A stretch of 64,000 nucleotides of DNA from Malacoplasma muris (lineage in GTDB: Bacteria; Bacillota_I; Bacilli_A; Mycoplasmatales; Mycoplasmoidaceae), in contig NZ_CP177248.1 in the NCBI RefSeq assembly GCF_046774425.1, forward strand, positions 496,001-560,000, in the 5' to 3' direction. Each line of letters begins with the position of its first letter. Positions within the stretch are counted from its first letter, which is position 1. Made by a program: the position numbers and the translations under genes. Shown in pieces: positions 43,233 to 53,655 of this stretch. The notes under the pieces were generated by a model. That model was not told where the DNA came from. It saw only the letters and a program-made list of their open reading frames with translations, and ran no database searches.

Positions 43233-44102
43233 ATGAACAAAAATAACAATAAAGCATGTATCATTGTTGATTCATCTAGCGGAATTAAAAATGGGGAAAT
43301 TAAAAATGTTTACATGACGCCACTTCATATTATAAAAAATGAAAATGGAGTAGAAACTCAATACAAAGATTTAATTGAAATAACAACAGAAGAGGTTGTT
43401 AAAATTCAACAGTCAAAAAAAGCATCATTTAAATCATCACAATCATCACTTGGTGAAATGATTAATTTATTAGAGGAACTTAGACCAAAATACCAAACAA
43501 TTTATATTTGACCTATATCAAAAGGTTTATCAAGTAGCTATAATACTTGAAACATGGCAAAAGAAGAATTTCAAGATAATAATATAATTGTTATCGATTC
43601 TGGACATATCAATATCAGTATAAAAAATCATGTTATTCAAATGGCAAAAATGATAGAAGAAAACAAAACACAAGAAGAAATTTTAAAATATGTAAAGGAC
43701 AACGAAAACAATTGAGCTGGTGTTTTAGTTGTGAATGATTTAACTGAATTAAAAAATGGTGGAAGAATTAGTAGTTTTAAAGCATTTTTTGCAAAAACTT
43801 TAAAACTAAACATCTTAATTTCATATGATGGTAAATTAGAATTTTTAGATAAAGAAAAAGATATAGATAAAGCAGTAGATAAAGTTATCAATTACATTAA
43901 TGAAAAAACAAATTTCAAACAAAATGGAATTAAAGATTCTTATATTTATACAACATATGTAGATGATGAAAAAAATAATCAATTAATGAAAATGCTATCA
44001 GAAAAAATTAATTATCCAATTAAAAAATGACATTATTTTCCAGCTGTAATTGCATTACATACTGGTGGCGGAACATTTGCATTATTTATTGAATCAAATT
44101 AA
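43233..44102 (+). CDS. DegV-family fatty-acid-binding protein
   Basis: 289 residues. DegV proteins (FakB-like) bind fatty acids for the FakA kinase. The start CIIVDSSSGI, KASFKSSQSSLGEM (with the TSQ/S-S ligand loop), ISKGLSSSYNTW, IIVIDSGHIN, LTELKNGGRIS and the C-terminal ALHTGGGTFALFI follow the family order. ATG at 43233 has GAAGAGG upstream. Divergently transcribed from ppa. Confidence 0.9.
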
Positions 44103-44110
44103 CTGTATTA

Positions 44111-44143
44111 AAAAAAATCACAAATCTATCATTGTGATTTATT
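44111..44143 (+). terminator. degV terminator, left copy of the IS target duplication
   Basis: AAATCACAA / TTGTGATTT hairpin with A- and T-runs. The same 33 bases, with three substitutions, recur at 45328-45360 on the other side of the IS element. Confidence 0.85.
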
Positions 44144-45327
44144 CCCTAAATGAAATATGAAGTGCAACATCATAATAGCACAACTTATAACTCATAGCCA
44201 ATAAAATGGTTATGAGTTTTTATTACCTTTCTATATAATGTTTATTTATTTCATAACTTGATTTAAAACCAAACATTTTTCTTGGCATGAAGTTTATCCT
44301 ATTTTGTAGTCTAACTACATCATCATCTGTTAATAAATCAAAGTCTGTTCCTTTTTTATAAAATCTTCTAATAAGATCATTTGCATTTTCATTGCTTCCT
44401 CTTTGAAATGAAGCATATGGTTCACAATAATAAATTTTGCAATTTAATCAATAGGCAAGAATTCCTGTTTTATTAAACTCAATTCCATTATCTATTGTGA
44501 TTGTTTTTACTTTTAAATTATTTTGTTCAACTAATTTTTTAATTGTTGAATTTATTGTAAAAGAATTTTTATTTTTGACTTTAATAATATATGTCATTCT
44601 TGTAACTCTTTCTACTAGAGTTAGCAAATTACTATATCCAGCTTTTCTTTTTCCAATAATTAAATCTGCTTCAAAATGTCCATACTCTTCTCTTTTTTCT
44701 ATTTTAGAAGGTCTAGCTCAAAAAGGAAATACATATTTTTCATCAAATTTAGAAAACATACCTTTATGTCTTTTTCTTCCTTTTACATATCCTTTTCTAA
44801 GTCTATCTGATCTTTTTAATTTTCATCTATTGGATTTTATTCAATTAAAAACTTGTCTAGAACTTGGTGTTTTTACACAAGGATAATTTTTTTTAATATA
44901 ATTACAAGTTGCTTCAACTCCATGATCTATTTTTCTAAATTTATCTAAAAATAGATCTGTAAAGCTTTTGTATCTATCAAGATAAAAAGCATGAGAATTT
45001 CATTTTCTATTTAAATATTTTTTATGAGCATTATTAGAATTATATATTCCACAAGATTCATTTCTTTTTAATTCTCTTGATATTGTAGATCTATGTCTAT
45101 TCAATTCTTTTGCAATTGAATTTAAAGATCTTCTTTCTTGGTAGAACATAAATTCAATTAATGCTCTTTCTTTTTCTGATAAATGGTTGTATAACATAGT
45201 GGGTGTCTCGTTGTTATGGAAAACTATAAGGGTACCTTTTTCTTTTGTCCTATTTTTGTAAAAAAAAAAAAAAATGAAGTGCACATATATTTTACAATAT
45301 GTGTTGCACTTCATATTTCAATCGAGC
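44144..45327 (-). mobile_element. IS30-family insertion sequence
   Basis: About 1184 bp. The perfect 18-bp terminal inverted repeats are TGAAATATGAAGTGCAAC at 44151-44168 and its complement at 45303-45320. The outer boundary is set by the hairpin duplicated on both sides; CCCTAAA (left) also begins the truncated copy at 39130. One transposase gene on the minus strand. The right end carries an additional palindrome (TGAAGTGCACATA ... GCACTTCA) that could block transcription entering the element. Targeting and duplication of an inverted repeat is known for IS1630 of M. fermentans, another IS30-type element. Confidence 0.9.
44223..45197 (-). CDS. IS30-family transposase
   Basis: 324 residues, intact. 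The N-terminal HTH is typical of IS30 (LSEKERALIEF, SLNSIAKELNRHRSTISREL). The DDE integrase core has EADLIIGKRKAGYSN (D1), TITIDNGIEF (D2) and NANDLIRRFYKKGTDF (E), as in the family. ATG at 45197 is chosen as the family-like start; upstream in the same frame is a run of 15 T inside the element. Several TGA-Trp codons. Confidence 0.93.
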
Positions 45328-45361
45328 AAAAAAATCACAAAGCTATCCTTGTGATTTTTTT
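45328..45361. terminator. Right copy of the duplicated terminator hairpin
   Basis: AAATCACAA / TTGTGATTTTTTT. Thirty of 33 bases match 44111-44143; it now lies at the 3' end of the converging gene at 45385. Confidence 0.8.
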
Positions 45362-45384
45362 AATTATCCATAATATATAAATGA

Positions 45385-46608
45385 TTATTTAACTAATAAT
45401 ATTATGTATCCAGAACCATTGCCATCTTTTAGCATTTCTGGAACTAAAGATTGAAAAACATTATTTCATCCACTTTCTGGTTTTTTTTGAACTTCTCCGT
45501 TTGATCATGAATACCCTTCTTTTAAAAATATTCCTAATTGAACCCATGAACAATTATTGTTGGAATCAAATTGAGCTGACATTACAACAGTTGCACCATC
45601 GTTATTAATGACATCTGAAAAATTAAATGTTTTAAAGTCATAAATAGCATTAGGAATTAATGAATTATTGTGACTGCATGAACTTGTAATTTTTTCTTTT
45701 AATGTGTTAAGTCCAACTTTTGTATATTGATCTAAATTGTAGTAAAGAACTCCACCATATTCATCCCCTAAACCAAAAATATTTTGAAAATCAGATTTTG
45801 TTCATGTTCCTAAAACATTATTCCCATATGATGTTAATGTAAAATTGCCATCAGATGATTTTAATGGAGTTTGTGTTATAGAGTATAATTTATTTTTTTC
45901 CCCTAATTTTGTATTGTCAGCATTTGCCAAAAATATATATCCAGAACCATTACCATTATTTAACATTTCTGGTGATCATTCTTCAAAAGTCTTGTCTCAT
46001 CCACTTTCTGGTTTATTTTGAATCTCACCATTTGATCAAGTAAAACCTTCTTTAAGAAATAAACCCACTTTAACTCATTCACAATTATTAGCATTATTAA
46101 ATCCAAATGAAAGTTTTATTATTGATCCACTGTTTTTTATAAAATCATCTAAATTTAAATCGCTAAATTTTACAATAGGTATATTATCTACATTTAGTGA
46201 ATTTGTTTGTGAAAATGATGAAGTAAATTTTTCTTTTAATATATTAATTGCTTCTTTGTTAGACTGTAGTTGAATATTTAATGTTGTTCCATCTCCATTA
46301 GGATTGTTGTTTTCAGAACCATGACCAAAAATTTCTTTAACTTCATTTTTACTTCAAATTTTTAATTTATTATTAATGTCAGAACTAAAAGAAAAATTGC
46401 CATCATTTGACTTTAAAGTAGTATTCAAAATTGAATCTATATTTTTATTGAAAATTGAATCGTCATTTAAAGAATTATTATTTTTTGAATAAGGTAATGA
46501 TAATGAAACTGGCAATATAATTACTAAAGCAAAAGATAAAAAAGCTGTTATTGAAAAAGTAATTATTTTAGGTAATTTTTTATTTTTTCTTTTTAACTTA
46601 ATTTTCAT
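45385..46608 (-). CDS. Membrane-anchored surface protein with two internal repeats
   Basis: 407 residues. A basic N-terminus and one hydrophobic helix (about 14-38) act as an uncleaved anchor or signal peptide without a lipobox Cys. The rest consists of two homologous modules of about 170 residues, each with SxDGNF, a W-S/T-K motif followed by IFG, NNCxWVxxGxFLKEGxxWSNGE, QxKPESGW and PEML-xGNGSGYI. No family was recognised. The repeated, Trp-rich, Gly/Asn-rich design suggests an extracellular binding protein. Converges with degV, the IS element lying between. Confidence 0.75.
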
Positions 46609-46725
46609 ACCAAATCCCTTTAAATCTTTAAATGTAAAAATACATTTTTATTTTAAATGAAACTACATTCAGTATACATATTATAGTTGGATAATTTAAA
46701 TATTAAATTTATATAACATAAATTT

Positions 46726-46756
46726 AAAAAAAAGATGTTATAAAAACATCAAATTT
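46726..46756 (-). terminator. pta terminator
   Basis: On the minus strand GATGTT / AACATC with a short T-rich loop, followed by T8. Confidence 0.85.
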
Positions 46757-46765
46757 TTCTTTCAA

Positions 46766-47743
46766 TTATTTTTTAGCTTGAATAGCTGTTATATAGCTTA
46801 ATGATACAACTTCATATAAACCAGCACCACGACTTAAATCGTTTATTGGTTTATCTAATCCTATTATAATTGGACCTGTAACTTCATATCCTGCACATCT
46901 TTGCATCATTTTATAAGAAATATTACCAGAATCAATATTTGGAAAAATAAATACATTTGCACCATGTTTTCAAGTTAAACTTGGAGCTTTTTTAGTTCTA
47001 ATAGCATCAACATATGCTGCATCAAATTGAATTTCACCAAACACGTTTGCTTTTGGATATTTGTTTCTTTCTTTGAAGATCTTAAATCCCTCTTTAACTT
47101 TATCAACTGATTCTCCAGCACCACTACCATTTGTAGAATAACTTAATAAAGCATAATAATTATTTGTTAAATTAAGTTTATTTTCTAAAAAATCAATTGC
47201 ATTTTCTGTTAAGTAAGCAATTTCATTAGGAGTTGGGTTAATTACAAGACTTACATCAGAAAAGAATAATGTTTCATTATTTCTTTCTAAAATTAGAATA
47301 CTACTTACAAGATCAGAAGACTTTGAAGTTTTTACAATTTGTAAAGCTGGTCTTAAAGTGTCTTTTGTAGTATATTCTATTCCACAAATAGCACCTTGTG
47401 CTTCGTCCATTTTTACAATCAAAGAACATAGATAGTTTGGTTCTGTGACTAGTTTATTTGCTTCTTCTTGTGTTAAACCTTTTTCTTTTCTTAATTCAAA
47501 TAATTTTGATGCATATTTTTTTAAATCCATTTTATCAATTATGATTTTGTTAATTGAAGACAAATTTGGATTTGATAAAAATTCAGATTCATTTCTAAAT
47601 ATTAATAAAGGTTCAATAATTCCTTCTTTTTGTAAATTAAGTGCTGCTTCTTGAATTACTTTATTTCATCCTTCAGCAAAAACTATAGTTGTTTTACCTC
47701 CAGAAGCACTTAATCCTTTTTTAATTGTGTTAATTAATGACAT
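46766..47743 (-). CDS. pta: Phosphate acetyltransferase
   Basis: 325-residue short-form Pta, converting acetyl-CoA and phosphate to acetyl phosphate for ATP generation with acetate kinase. TIVFAEGWNKVIQEAA, LVTEPNYLCSLIVKMDEAQGAICG, ALLSYSTNGSGAGE, FGEIQFDAAYV, VFIFPNIDSGNISYKMMQR and the C-terminal GPIIIGLDKPINDLSRG are family signatures. RBS GGAG precedes ATG 47743. Acetate kinase is not in the window. Confidence 0.95.
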
Positions 47744-47903
47744 ATTAAATCTCCTATAATTTGTTATCACTAGAATAATTTTATAATATAAAAATAGTAA
47801 TTATTAATTGTTTTTTATTTAATAAATTAATATTTTTATATTGAAATAAATATTTTTATACTTAATATTTATTATATGAATATTTTGGTAAAGTTGGTTT
47901 TAT

Positions 47904-49166
47904 ATGACAGCATCAATTAAAAAAAATAATATATGATTAACAGTTGCATTGGTGATTGCTTCTTTGGTTGTAATAGGCGGGATAATATTTATGGTTGTTT
48001 ATTTTACATCATCGAAAAGCAACAAATATAGTTCTGAGAATGCAACAGGTGTTAAATACATTTCTGAAAGAAGTTTTTCATTGAAATTTGATGGAGCAAC
48101 AAATGGAAACAATTTAATTGGAACAGGATGATTAATGGCTCAAGATAAAACAGATACAAATCAGTATTATTTTGGAACAAATCTTCATGTAGCATCAGCA
48201 CTTAATAACATCAACAAAAGAGAAACATATGATTATATTAATAATGGTATAAATAATGGATATTTACCTATGACTCAATCAGATTATAAATACTTATCTT
48301 TTGGTCAAATAACCTCAATATTTGATAACAATTATGAAGTAGGAATTCTTCCTGATGCAAAAAAATATGAACAAAATTATTATTCAAGAATAGATATCAA
48401 ATATGCTAATGTAACATGAACAACATTTGATATATTTAATAGCATGAATTTTTCAGATCCATTTAAAGTTTATAATCAGAATACAATTCAAAATGGAACA
48501 ATGGATTTTGCAGTTATTAAAGTTGATTTTAGCCATCTTGAAGAGTTATCAAATGTAACACCTCCTGGCAATTTACCAAACATAAATGAAAAACCTATGC
48601 AAAAAGCATTAAATCAGTTTCATAAAGAACCTACAAAATTTGCAAATGAATTTGTTGACAACGAAGCAATTACAGTTGGAGGTTTTCCTGTAAAAAGCGG
48701 AAGTGCACAATGAGAATCTACAAACAATGTGTATAGCAATAAAAAATATTATGGATTAGTTTTAGATAGAACAAATTGAAGACATAATATTGATGCTAAT
48801 ATAAGTGATGAAACAATTAAGAAAGATTATTCATTAGAAACAGATATTAAATACATTACAGATCAATATGCTAGTCAAAGAAATGTTGCTAATCAAGTGT
48901 TATTTGAAAATTTAAATCTTGTTGCAGGAGCAAGTGGTAGTATGGCAATAAATAGCAAAAATGAGATAGTTGGTATTTATTGAGGAACTTATGGAACTTC
49001 TGACGGAAGAGAAATAGGAGCTATTGATTTATTTAAATCGTTTTCAAATTCTACTGTAAAAACGAAAATTAAAGATTATACAAATCAACAAAATGAATAT
49101 ATAATATCAAATCCATATAATATTATTAGTAAATTTAATGAACAATTTAATACAAATTTAAAATAA
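47904..49166 (+). CDS. Membrane-anchored trypsin-like serine protease, DUF31 type
   Basis: 420 residues. A single N-terminal transmembrane helix (VALVIASLVVIGGIIFMVVY) leaves the rest outside the cell. The chymotrypsin-fold triad appears as His in FGTNLHVAS, Asp in TMDFAVIKVD and Ser in AGASGSMA, with GTGW before the first. This is the pattern of the mycoplasma DUF31 peptidases, some of which cleave host immunoglobulins. Here a host or environmental protein is the likely target; that is inference. Several TGA-Trp codons. Confidence 0.85.
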
Positions 49167-49171
49167 TTTTC

Positions 49172-49203
49172 AAAACTATTATCAATTGATAATAGTTTTT
49201 TAA
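49172..49203 (+). terminator. Protease gene terminator
   Basis: Perfect AAAACTATTATCAATTGATAATAGTTTT hairpin followed by T-rich sequence. Confidence 0.88.
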
Positions 49204-49300
49204 TTTTAGGATATTAATTAATATAAAACAATGACTTAAAATTAAAATAAAAATACATTTTAACAATTATAATATTATAAATTTTTGAGGTATTTACACT

Positions 49301-49759
49301 ATGTTAAAAGCAATTGATGTAGCAAATTTTTTTATTTATTTAAACAAGAAAGAATTTGAATTAACTCTAACAAATAATTTAATAAATCATTTAACATATC
49401 TTGCATATGGATGATTTTATGCTAAAAATGATTGTGAATTATTTTCTGAAAAAATATACTCTATTGATAACCATATAGAAATAGAAAATGTATATAACAA
49501 ATTTAATAAATATAAAAATAATATTATTGAAGATTATATTGGAGAATTTAATATAAGTATCTTTGTTTCAAAAGAAATAGAATTATTAATAGCAGTATAT
49601 GATTATTATTCACAGTTTAGTAGTAACTATATACAAAAAATAATTTGTCATTCATCGTCTCCATGAAGTTCAAAATGTTATGAGACAAAAATAATAGACA
49701 ATCAAAAAATATACAATTTTTTTAAATCAAGAAAATATTTTGATGATATTCATCAATAA
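49301..49759 (+). CDS. Panacea/SocA-like (DUF4065) protein
   Basis: 152 residues. The start KAIDVANFFIYLNKK, followed by TNNLINHLTYLAYGWFYA and ELFSEKI, follows the DUF4065 (Panacea) pattern, in which the domain serves as antitoxin or protease-adaptor-like module. RBS TTGAGG. The frame passes two TGA-Trp codons, so it is invisible under the standard code. The neighbours are a protease and a lipoprotein; no obvious toxin gene is adjacent, so a solitary role is possible. Confidence 0.7.
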
Positions 49760-49798
49760 AAAAATTAATTTTTTATTCAATTAGAATTATTTTTTTGG

Positions 49799-49882
49799 TA
49801 GAATACAATTACTAGAGATAATTCTAGTACAGGTTATATATATTGGCAAACTTATAAAATGAACTTTTATAAGTTTTTATAT
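49799..49882 (+). promoter_or_regulatory. 5' leader with terminator-like hairpin before the lipoprotein gene
   Basis: A -10 like TAGAAT (49799) precedes a small hairpin ACTAG-AGATAATT-CTAGT, then AAACTTATAAAA / TTTTATAAGTTTTTAT, an intrinsic-terminator shape 40 bases before the start codon. It may be an attenuator; no known riboswitch class was recognised. Confidence 0.4.
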
Positions 49883-49919
49883 ACAAATAAAATTATAAAA
49901 AAAAGGAATTAAAATAACT

Positions 49920-51206
49920 ATGAAATTCAAAAATATTTTAAAATATGTTTTTCCATTTGTAATAGCAGCAATAGCTATTCCTGTTGCACTAACATCATGT
50001 TCAACAAATAATACAACAAATAAAGCTAAAACAGTAACTCAAAAAAAATTTAAAAGTGAAGTTACTACAACAAATAAAACAACAAATTTAAAATCTTCAG
50101 ATAATACTTCAAGTGATACAACACTTATTTTAGATCCTAATGCAAACCCTAACGCTATGAATGAAGCTCAAGCTACTTTCAAAACATTGGATCAAAATGA
50201 ATTACAAACTGATTTCAATAATGTTTTAACTAAATTCTTTAAAACATATGAATATGAAGCTGAATTTGATTCAGGAAATGTTGAAATTGAAATAGAATCT
50301 GACTTAGAAAAAATAGAAGTAAAAAATTATAATCCTGAAACTTTAACTGCAACTCTTAGTGTTACTTATGAAGTAGAAAAAGAAGTTGATAGTGATAAAA
50401 AGGATGAAGAATCAAAAACAAAAGTTTTAGAAACTCAAGAAAAAACTTTACAACTAAAGCCACAATTTGCTACATATGCTGAAATTAAATCTATTGAAAA
50501 AATGTTAATTGATGCAGATAAGAAAGATAGTGAAACTAGTTCAAATTTTAGCACTGATATAGACGATTTAATTGAACTATACATTGGTGATAAAGAAGAT
50601 AATGAAAAAAGTATTTTTGAACAAGTAGAAGCATTTAGTTTACAAAATCAAAATAAACTTGGTGGATTATTAGGATATGAAATTAAATTATCAGATTTAA
50701 GTTATACTCCATCATCTAATAACACTAATCCTAAATCAAGTACAAACAATACAAACGAAATGACAATTTTTGCTCCTAGTAGTATCATTACAGAATTCTA
50801 TGTTCCAGATCAAGTGATTAATGGAATTGATTTAACTTTTGATTATTCAAAATTATCACAAAAAACAATTGATGATGTTAAAAAAATAAATTCAAAAGAA
50901 ACTCTTAATGAGATTTTAATGGTAGCAATTCCAAGTTCAACTGCTGTTCAAAGTGTTGCTGTAACAGAAACAGTAGTTAATAATGAACCTTCAACTGTAG
51001 ATACAACAGGGGGAACTTCAACACCATCTACTACTGTTGAAACTCTTGATGTAATAATTAAATTTGGTTCTTCTAATACTCCTAATGAAAATGTAGAAAC
51101 AAAAGAATCAAATAATAATGAGACTAATCAAGAAATTACTGAAGTTAAGTTATTAATCAAAACTTCATGATTAAAACAAACAACTAACAACACTCCAACT
51201 AAATAA
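49920..51206 (+). CDS. Lipoprotein of unknown function
   Basis: 428 residues. Signal peptide MKFKNILKYVFPFVIAAIAI with lipobox ALTSC (Cys about 27), then a Thr/Asn/Ser-rich low-complexity linker. The folded part (about 85-400) has alternating acidic strands (ESDLEKIEVKNYNPETLTAT) and another Thr/Ser-rich segment near the C-terminus. A TGA-Trp at 51168-51170 adds the last 12 residues. RBS AAAAGGAA. Mycoplasma-type surface lipoprotein; no enzyme motif. Confidence 0.85.
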
Positions 51207-51218
51207 AAACATATTTTG

Positions 51219-51248
51219 AAAAACTCCTTTTTAATAAGGAGTTTTTTT
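51219..51248 (+). terminator. Lipoprotein gene terminator
   Basis: AAAACTCCTT / AAGGAGTTTTTTT. Confidence 0.88.
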
Positions 51249-51334
51249 AATGTTTCATTACATTCTATAGATGTAAAAAAATCTTAATTAACAAATTATT
51301 TTAATATAATTTATAGAAGCATTGAGGTTATATT

Positions 51335-52687
51335 ATGTATAATGTTAAAAATGTTTTGAGATTACAACAACACAGTTTTAGTAACGAAAAAATAAATTTA
51401 AAAAAAATAATTAATAAATTAAAAAAATTTAAATTAGCTTTAAAAAGATTTGATAATGAAATATATGACAGTTTAAAAAAAGATTTTAATAGAACACCTT
51501 TTGAATCTTATTATAGTGAAATTATTCATGTTCAAAAAGAATTAAATTATTTTATTAAAAATATAAAAAAATTATATAAACCTAAAAAGATAAAAAATTC
51601 TTTTAAAACACATGGATATACAAAGAACTATATTGTAAAAAGACCACATGGTTGTATCCTAATTATGACTCCTTTTAGTCATCCTATTTTATTTTCATTA
51701 ATTAGTATAATAGGAGCATTTTCATCTGGAAATAAAGTAATATTAAAATTGTCACCATATGCTGGAAATACAAACATTGTTATTAGAAAATTAATAAATG
51801 TTGTTTTTTCTGTTGAAGAAGTATTTGTTATAAATGATGCTCAAGATAATCTAACAGGTTTATTTGATTTTAATTTTGATTTTGTTTTATTCATAGGAAG
51901 TCAAAAAATAGGGAAACTTGTTAGTGAAAAATTTGCTTCTAGATTAATACCAACTGCAATTTTATTAGGTGGAAAATGTCCAGCAATTATAGATAAAACA
52001 TGTGATATTAAAAAATCTGCTAACACTTTAACATGAGCAAAATTAATAAATGCAGGTCAATCGTCCATAGCACCTGATTATTTTTTAATTCATGAAAGTA
52101 TATATGATGCTTTTTTAAAAGAAACAATAAAAAGCATCGAAAATCAATTTCCAGAAAATACTATTGATATAAATTTACCATGTATCGTCAATGAAAATGC
52201 ATTTAATAGATTAGTACAATTAACCAAAGATCAAAATATTATTTATCAAAAAACACATAAACCAAAATTAAGAAAATTCTTTCCAACAATTATAGAAGTA
52301 ACAAACACTAAAAATGAACTAATGAAAGAAGAAATGTATGGTCCAATATTTTTGTTTATTAAATATTCAAAATTTGAAGACATTGAAAAGTGAGTCAAAT
52401 TAAATAGATGTTCAAACTCTATATATTGTTTTAGCAAAGACAAAACTTTCTATAAAAAAATTGAAAATAATTTTGAATCAAATTCATTTTTATTAAATGA
52501 TGCTGCTGTTCAAATATACAAACAAGTGCAATTTGGAGGTGTAAAAAATTCAGGTCATGGTTCTTTTAGGTTTGAACATAGCTACAACATGTTTACTTAC
52601 AATAAAACAATTATTAAAGCTAAAAAAAATATGAAATTTTTATTTGCTCCATATAAAGATTTGAATAGTTTAAAAAAGAAAATTTAA
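51335..52687 (+). CDS. Aldehyde-dehydrogenase-like protein lacking catalytic residues (2)
   Basis: 450 residues, class 3 aldehyde dehydrogenase layout: DSLKKDFNRTPFESYYSEI, YIVKRPHGCILIMTPFSHP, IGAFSSGNKVILKLSPYA, EEMYGPIFLFIKY and a C-terminal FGGVKNSGHGSF. The catalytic Glu of ELGGK is Leu (ILLGGKCP), and the nucleophilic Cys is Ser (INAGQSSIAPDY, S244). Apart from the active site, it keeps the family consensus better than the relative at 28815-30182. RBS TTGAGG. Its frame is intact, so the protein is probably made and has another role, structural, binding or regulatory. Confidence 0.83.
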
Positions 52688-52775
52688 TAAATTTAAAGTT
52701 TTATAATTTAAAAAATAATTTTCAATTAATAATTTTAATTCCATATTTAAAATCTTAACATATAATAATGAATTT

Positions 52776-52815
52776 ATATTCATGATCAAAAAGCTGTCAT
52801 GAATATTTTTTATTA
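52776..52815 (+). terminator. Terminator
   Basis: ATATTCATGA / TCATGAATAT around an 11-base loop, followed by TTTTTTATT. Confidence 0.8.
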
Positions 52816-53604
52816 TGATTCAAAAATTATATTTATAACCTATATTTATAGTTTTATATGATCATTAATAAATTTTGATTTAACAAATAATAGTGAAAAA
52901 ATTGTTCAATTATACAATTTTTTAGGAATAACTAATGAAGATTCTTAAAAAGATCTTGGTTCTAGAACATCTACTGTTATTAAAATAACAGATACTCATG
53001 TAACTGTAATTGGTAAAAAGGGTGATTTTTTACAACCTCATAAAGACAATAGAAATGTTGAATTATATGATGCTACAACTGGTAGATTCATTACAAGTAG
53101 AGTTTTAGAAAAAAATTCATTAAAGCATCAATATGATACAAATTGATATTTATTAAATAATTTGACTGGTATAAATAATATTAAAGTTGTTGCATTTGGA
53201 GGAACCGCAAAAGATGGGGAAATCTATTTAAATAATAGTACATCAAAATTTGTTGTTTCTAAAAATTCTATGATGGGAGTAACAACATCAAGAAAATATG
53301 ATATTGAAGAAAAAACTGTTTCAATTTATAAATTAAATTCATCAACAAACAAAGTTGAAAAATTTAGTGTAAAAATCCCTATGTTCTTTATTCAAAATGA
53401 TAATGATAATACATAAGGCTATTCAGAATTAAATTCTAAAAATCCTAACTTAAATTTATCTAACAACACATCTGAAGCTAACAAAAACTAAATGAATGCA
53501 GATTATACAAGAATGCAAGAAGAATATACAAAATTTGGAGAAGCAACAGATAATAAAACTGTAGAAGATTTTGTTGGTACTCAAGATACATGATTTGATA
53601 ATTA
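52799..53604 (+). pseudogene. Decayed protein gene with three in-frame TAA codons
   Basis: A single frame from about 52799 to 53604 codes for coherent sequence interrupted by TAA after NEDS (52946-52948), after NDNDNT (53414-53416) and after EANKN (53489-53491). Recognisable stretches include STVIKITDTHVTVIGKKGDF, NLTGINNIKVVAFGGTAKDG and FSVKIPMFFIQNDNDN, with no frameshift between them. The first ATG lies inside the preceding terminator, so the true start is lost. Each TAA is one change from CAA or AAA. I do not recognise the parent family. Confidence 0.65.
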
Positions 53605-53615
53605 ATAAATAAAAT

Positions 53616-53655
53616 AAAAAACTGGATTACTTTTTTAAGTATCCAGTTTTTTATT
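53616..53655. terminator. Bidirectional terminator
   Basis: AAAAACTGGAT / ATCCAGTTTTTT; it overlaps the truB stop codon. Confidence 0.82.

Noticed and set aside
45198..45314. N-terminal extension of the IS30 transposase from an ATG in the terminal repeat
   Set aside because: It would encode a Phe-rich stretch from the T15 run; the family-like protein begins near 45197.
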